Assembly (NCBI GenBank): GCA_019750345.1
Contig: JAIEON010000089.1
Coordinates: 1-5,453 of the forward strand
DNA length: 5,453 nucleotides
Direction of reading: 5' to 3'
Origin: Patescibacteria group bacterium
GTDB taxonomy: Bacteria; Patescibacteriota; Minisyncoccia; Phycocordibacterales; UBA9973
The position numbers and the translations under genes were made by a program. The notes beneath the pieces were generated by a model that worked only from the letters and a program-made list of their open reading frames with translations, had not been told where the DNA came from and did not search any database. This document shows positions 4,060 to 5,453 of this stretch, piece after piece (within the stretch, counting starts at the first letter, position 1; the number at the start of each line of letters is the position of its first letter).

Positions 4060-4515
4060 TTAGAATCCGATACGATCAAACAGTTTTGCGCTTGTTGAAT
4101 CACGCATTAGTACTTCTGGTATATGAGAAACGAGTGCTTCTCGTATAGCTTGTGATGCCACTCCTTCTATTGGTATTGTTACCATAGGGAGGAATACTGT
4201 TTTCACGAGCAATAACAGCTTATCTTGTTTCCCAGATTCGTCAAGCCAAAACTGTTTAATGCCTTCATAGGGGATCATTTCATGATTGATCTGGACACCT
4301 TTTTCACCGATCACTATAGTGATCGGTTTTGGACTGTGAAATGAGTAGAGGATAATTGTGATCCCGGCAATAATAGCAAAAATACCAAAGAAAATATTAC
4401 CGTAGAAAAAAGAAATCGCAGCGACAATACCTGCAATAAGTCCGGCATACCAGACCCAGTCTGCGTGTCGTTCTTGCTCTTCAAATTCTAAGGTTGTCCA
4501 GGTTACTTCATCCAC
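4060..4515 (-). CDS. Two-TM membrane protein with cytosolic beta-rich domain (hypothetical)
   Basis: This 151-residue protein starts with a charged amphipathic segment (MDEVTWTTLEFEEQERHADW). Two hydrophobic helices follow at about 21-38 and 40-58, then about 90 residues with alternating strand-like segments (ITIVIGEKGVQI, KLLLLVKTVFLPMVTIPI). It ends in a helix and the motif KLFDRIGF. The arrangement resembles bacterial PH-like membrane proteins, and from memory similar proteins are common in Patescibacteria; both statements are inference. The start is GTG 4515; the nearby ATG 4511 is out of frame and stops after two codons. TGC-TACACT ends 7 bases upstream, so a leaderless GTG message is possible. 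The gene also lies only 18 bases after mscL, so readthrough from mscL is likely. Confidence 0.8.
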   Translation of the reverse strand: MDEVTWTTLEFEEQERHADWVWYAGLIAGIVAAISFFYGNIFFGIFAIIAGITIILYSFHSPKPITIVIGEKGVQINHEMIPYEGIKQFWLDESGKQDKLLLLVKTVFLPMVTIPIEGVASQAIREALVSHIPEVLMRDSTSAKLFDRIGF

Positions 4516-4522
4516 GATATAT

Positions 4523-4531
4523 AGTGTAGCA
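4523..4531 (-). promoter_or_regulatory. Extended -10 upstream of the two-TM protein
   Basis: On the - strand TGC-TACACT ends 7 bases before GTG 4515, in the 18-base gap after mscL. No convincing -35 is seen. It may be an internal promoter giving a leaderless mRNA. Confidence 0.45.
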
Positions 4532-4533
4532 TG

Positions 4534-4911
4534 CTACTCTTTCTTCTTATCAAGTTTATCGAGTCCAAGACCTTTGAAAATAAAGTAGATAACTGCTGCA
4601 ATAATGATAAAGTCCACAATAGAAGAAACGAATGCACCGTACTTGATGCTTGCAGCACCAAGTGTAATCATTTTGTCTGCAAGATTTACTTTCCCTAGCG
4701 CAAGACCAATGACTGGGTTAATAACATTCTCAACAAGAGAAGAAACTGTTTTAGAAACTGCTCCACTCAAGAGGAATCCAATCGCGAGTCCCATAACTCC
4801 TTGTTCGCGGATGAATGTAACAAAACTATGAAGTCTGCCTGTAACAGCAGTTCGAGTGTCTAATACAAAATCTTTGACTTCGTGTTGAGTGTTGTTTGTG
4901 GGAGGTATCAT
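4534..4911 (-). CDS. mscL: Large-conductance mechanosensitive channel MscL
   Basis: MscL opens under membrane tension and releases solutes on osmotic downshock; it works as a homopentamer in the cytoplasmic membrane. The 125-residue product has TM1 at about 38-58 (VMGLAIGFLLSGAVSKTVSSLV, written here as the pore helix with its small-residue face). The conserved ENVINPVIGL loop entry follows at 61-70, then a short periplasmic loop, TM2 at about 94-113, and a short charged C-terminus (LDKLDKKKE). The N-terminal cytosolic part is about 20 residues longer than in E. coli, and the periplasmic loop and C-terminal bundle are shorter. ATG 4911 is chosen over ATG 4932 because the latter overlaps the TATACT -10 box. 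The two-TM gene follows after 18 bases. Confidence 0.92.
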   Translation of the reverse strand: MIPPTNNTQHEVKDFVLDTRTAVTGRLHSFVTFIREQGVMGLAIGFLLSGAVSKTVSSLVENVINPVIGLALGKVNLADKMITLGAASIKYGAFVSSIVDFIIIAAVIYFIFKGLGLDKLDKKKE

Positions 4912-4920
4912 ATGCAGTAG

Positions 4921-4926
4921 AGTATA
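4921..4926 (-). promoter_or_regulatory. -10 box of mscL
   Basis: TATACT on the - strand ends 9 bases before ATG 4911, implying a leader of about 3 bases. It follows directly after the T tract of the upstream gene's terminator. No good -35 is visible. Confidence 0.55.
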
Positions 4927-4931
4927 CAACA

Positions 4932-4962
4932 AAAAAACGTGAGGATTAACCTCACGTTTTTT
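4932..4962 (-). terminator. Terminator of the Cys/His membrane protein gene
   Basis: A 13-bp perfect stem (4932-4944 with 4950-4962), loop of 5, gives a GC-rich core and a U6 tail on the - strand. It lies 17 bases after the stop at 4979 and directly before the mscL promoter. Confidence 0.88.
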
Positions 4963-4978
4963 AATGAGAAACTTGGAG

Positions 4979-5284
4979 TTAGTTTGTTGGAGTTACAACT
5001 GGTGCAGGTGCTGTTTGTGTATTCATTTTCATTGGTGCGACACCACGATTTTCCATTCCACGCATGTTGTACATCATTGATTCACGCTGAGAGAGTGACG
5101 CATTGAATTGACTCGCGATGATGTAGCCCTTGATTTCACCGAGTTTCATTCCAAACCAAAATGCGATCAATACAACAAGGATCATAAGAACTAATCGACG
5201 AGTCATACCGTGATGTAGACATCCAGTAGTATTTCCAAGACATTCGCACATACCTTTGTTTGCTTTTTTAGTTCCTTCTTCCAT
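4979..5284 (-). CDS. Single-TM protein with Cys/His cluster and Met-rich tail (hypothetical)
   Basis: This 101-residue protein of unknown function has a short N-terminal segment with Cys13-x-Cys15, Cys22, His24 and His25, suited to binding a metal. One transmembrane helix follows (about 31-46, RRLVLMILVVLIAFWFGMKLGE). The tail is unusually rich in methionine (70, 71, 74, 77, 85, 87) and ends in a Pro/Thr/Ala stretch. Arg29-Arg30 before the helix favours a cytosolic N-terminus and an outside tail. ATG 5284 is chosen because the longer frame's ATG 5332 forms part of the extended -10. ATG 5251, at residue 12, is a possible alternative start. There is no Shine-Dalgarno sequence. A role in metal sensing or trafficking is speculation. 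It has its own promoter and terminator. Confidence 0.72.
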   Translation of the reverse strand: MEEGTKKANKGMCECLGNTTGCLHHGMTRRLVLMILVVLIAFWFGMKLGEIKGYIIASQFNASLSQRESMMYNMRGMENRGVAPMKMNTQTAPAPVVTPTN

Positions 5285-5322
5285 AAAATTATTTGTAGTT
5301 ATTACTGCTAATGTACCACTAG

Positions 5323-5331
5323 AGTATAGCA
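5323..5331 (-). promoter_or_regulatory. Extended -10 promoter of the Cys/His membrane protein gene
   Basis: On the - strand TGC-TATACT predicts initiation near 5316 and a leader of about 32 bases before ATG 5284. The leader is A/T-rich and has no ribosome binding site. No clear -35 is seen. Confidence 0.6.
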
Positions 5332-5342
5332 TTTATAAAAAC

Positions 5343-5368
5343 AGAAAATCCCCGAAAGGGGGCTTTCT
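5343..5368. terminator. GAAA-loop terminator-like hairpin
   Basis: CCCC (5350-5353) and GGGG (5358-5361) close a GAAA loop; AGAAA (5343-5347) and TTTCT (5364-5368) extend the stem across a 2x2 internal loop. T-rich sequence follows on both strands, the better tract being on - (ATTTTCTGTTTTT). It probably ends a - strand transcript coming from beyond the window. Confidence 0.6.
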
Positions 5369-5453
5369 TATGCGGAGGTGGGTTCACAGTCGCCTTGCTC
5401 CTTGAACTACACTTGCGCAAAATATAGTCGTAAAGGAGTACTCCTTATTTTGC
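5369..5453. other. Window-edge intergenic region with inverted repeats; no recognised gene
   Basis: No convincing ORF is seen. On - two short frames stay open to the edge (22 and 14 codons) without recognisable content. AAGGAGTACTCCTT (5433-5446) is a perfect palindrome. GCAAAATA (5417-5424) is complementary to TATTTTGC (5446-5453), so a hairpin extends to or past the edge. The bases GCGGAGGTGGG (5371-5381) resemble the complement of a tRNA 3' acceptor end. Confidence 0.4.

Noticed and set aside
4912..4932. Upstream ATG for mscL
   Set aside because: The codons after this ATG contain the TATACT -10 box; ATG 4911 fits the predicted transcript start.
5285..5332. Upstream ATG for the Cys/His membrane protein
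   Set aside because: The ATG provides the TG of the extended -10 TGC-TATACT and would precede the transcript start.

Overview
The window looks like a piece of a Patescibacteria (Candidate Phyla Radiation, probably Parcubacteria-like) chromosome. This assignment is inference. It rests on very compact housekeeping genes, short membrane and secreted proteins of types common in that group, tRNAs without encoded CCA, extended -10 promoters placed almost on top of start codons, and almost no Shine-Dalgarno sequences. UGA acts as a stop (the mutM ORF ends in TGA), which argues against the code-25 lineages.

Layout. Bases 1-221 hold the C-terminal end of a membrane protein on the + strand. A hairpin then runs into a near-consensus sigma70-type promoter driving a small secreted Tyr/Asp/Asn-rich protein (316-729), which ends at a strong GAAA-loop terminator. 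Between 740 and 1054 come two further stem-loops, tRNA-Lys(TTT) on the - strand, a degenerate copy of that tRNA's 5' part, and divergent promoters. A TrmH/SpoU-family RNA 2'-O-methyltransferase (1055-1522, +) converges on the ruvA-mutM operon (3096 to 1632, -) across a bidirectional terminator. rpsT (S20) is divergent from ruvA and is followed by a CxxC thioredoxin-fold mini-protein (3492-3755, +).

The right part is mostly on the - strand: a membrane protein with a Cys/His cluster (5284-4979), mscL (4911-4534), a two-TM hypothetical protein (4515-4060) and tRNA-Arg(GCG) (3955-3884). A terminator-like hairpin and about 85 bases without a recognised gene close the window.

The functional genes are ordinary: DNA repair and recombination (MutM, RuvA), translation (S20, two tRNAs, an RNA methylase), an osmotic safety valve (MscL) and redox. 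The most unusual signals are non-coding. Both tRNAs are preceded by a degenerate copy of their own 5' part. In the tRNA-Arg copy, three blocks that are contiguous in the tRNA are separated by 8- and 17-base insertions. tRNA-Arg is also followed, about one tRNA length downstream, by a copy of its 3' acceptor end folded as an acceptor-stem minihelix. The second theme is promoter placement: several genes have a -10 box 6-11 bases before the start codon, implying leaderless or nearly leaderless mRNAs. Several of the longest-ORF start codons therefore lie inside promoter elements and have been moved here.
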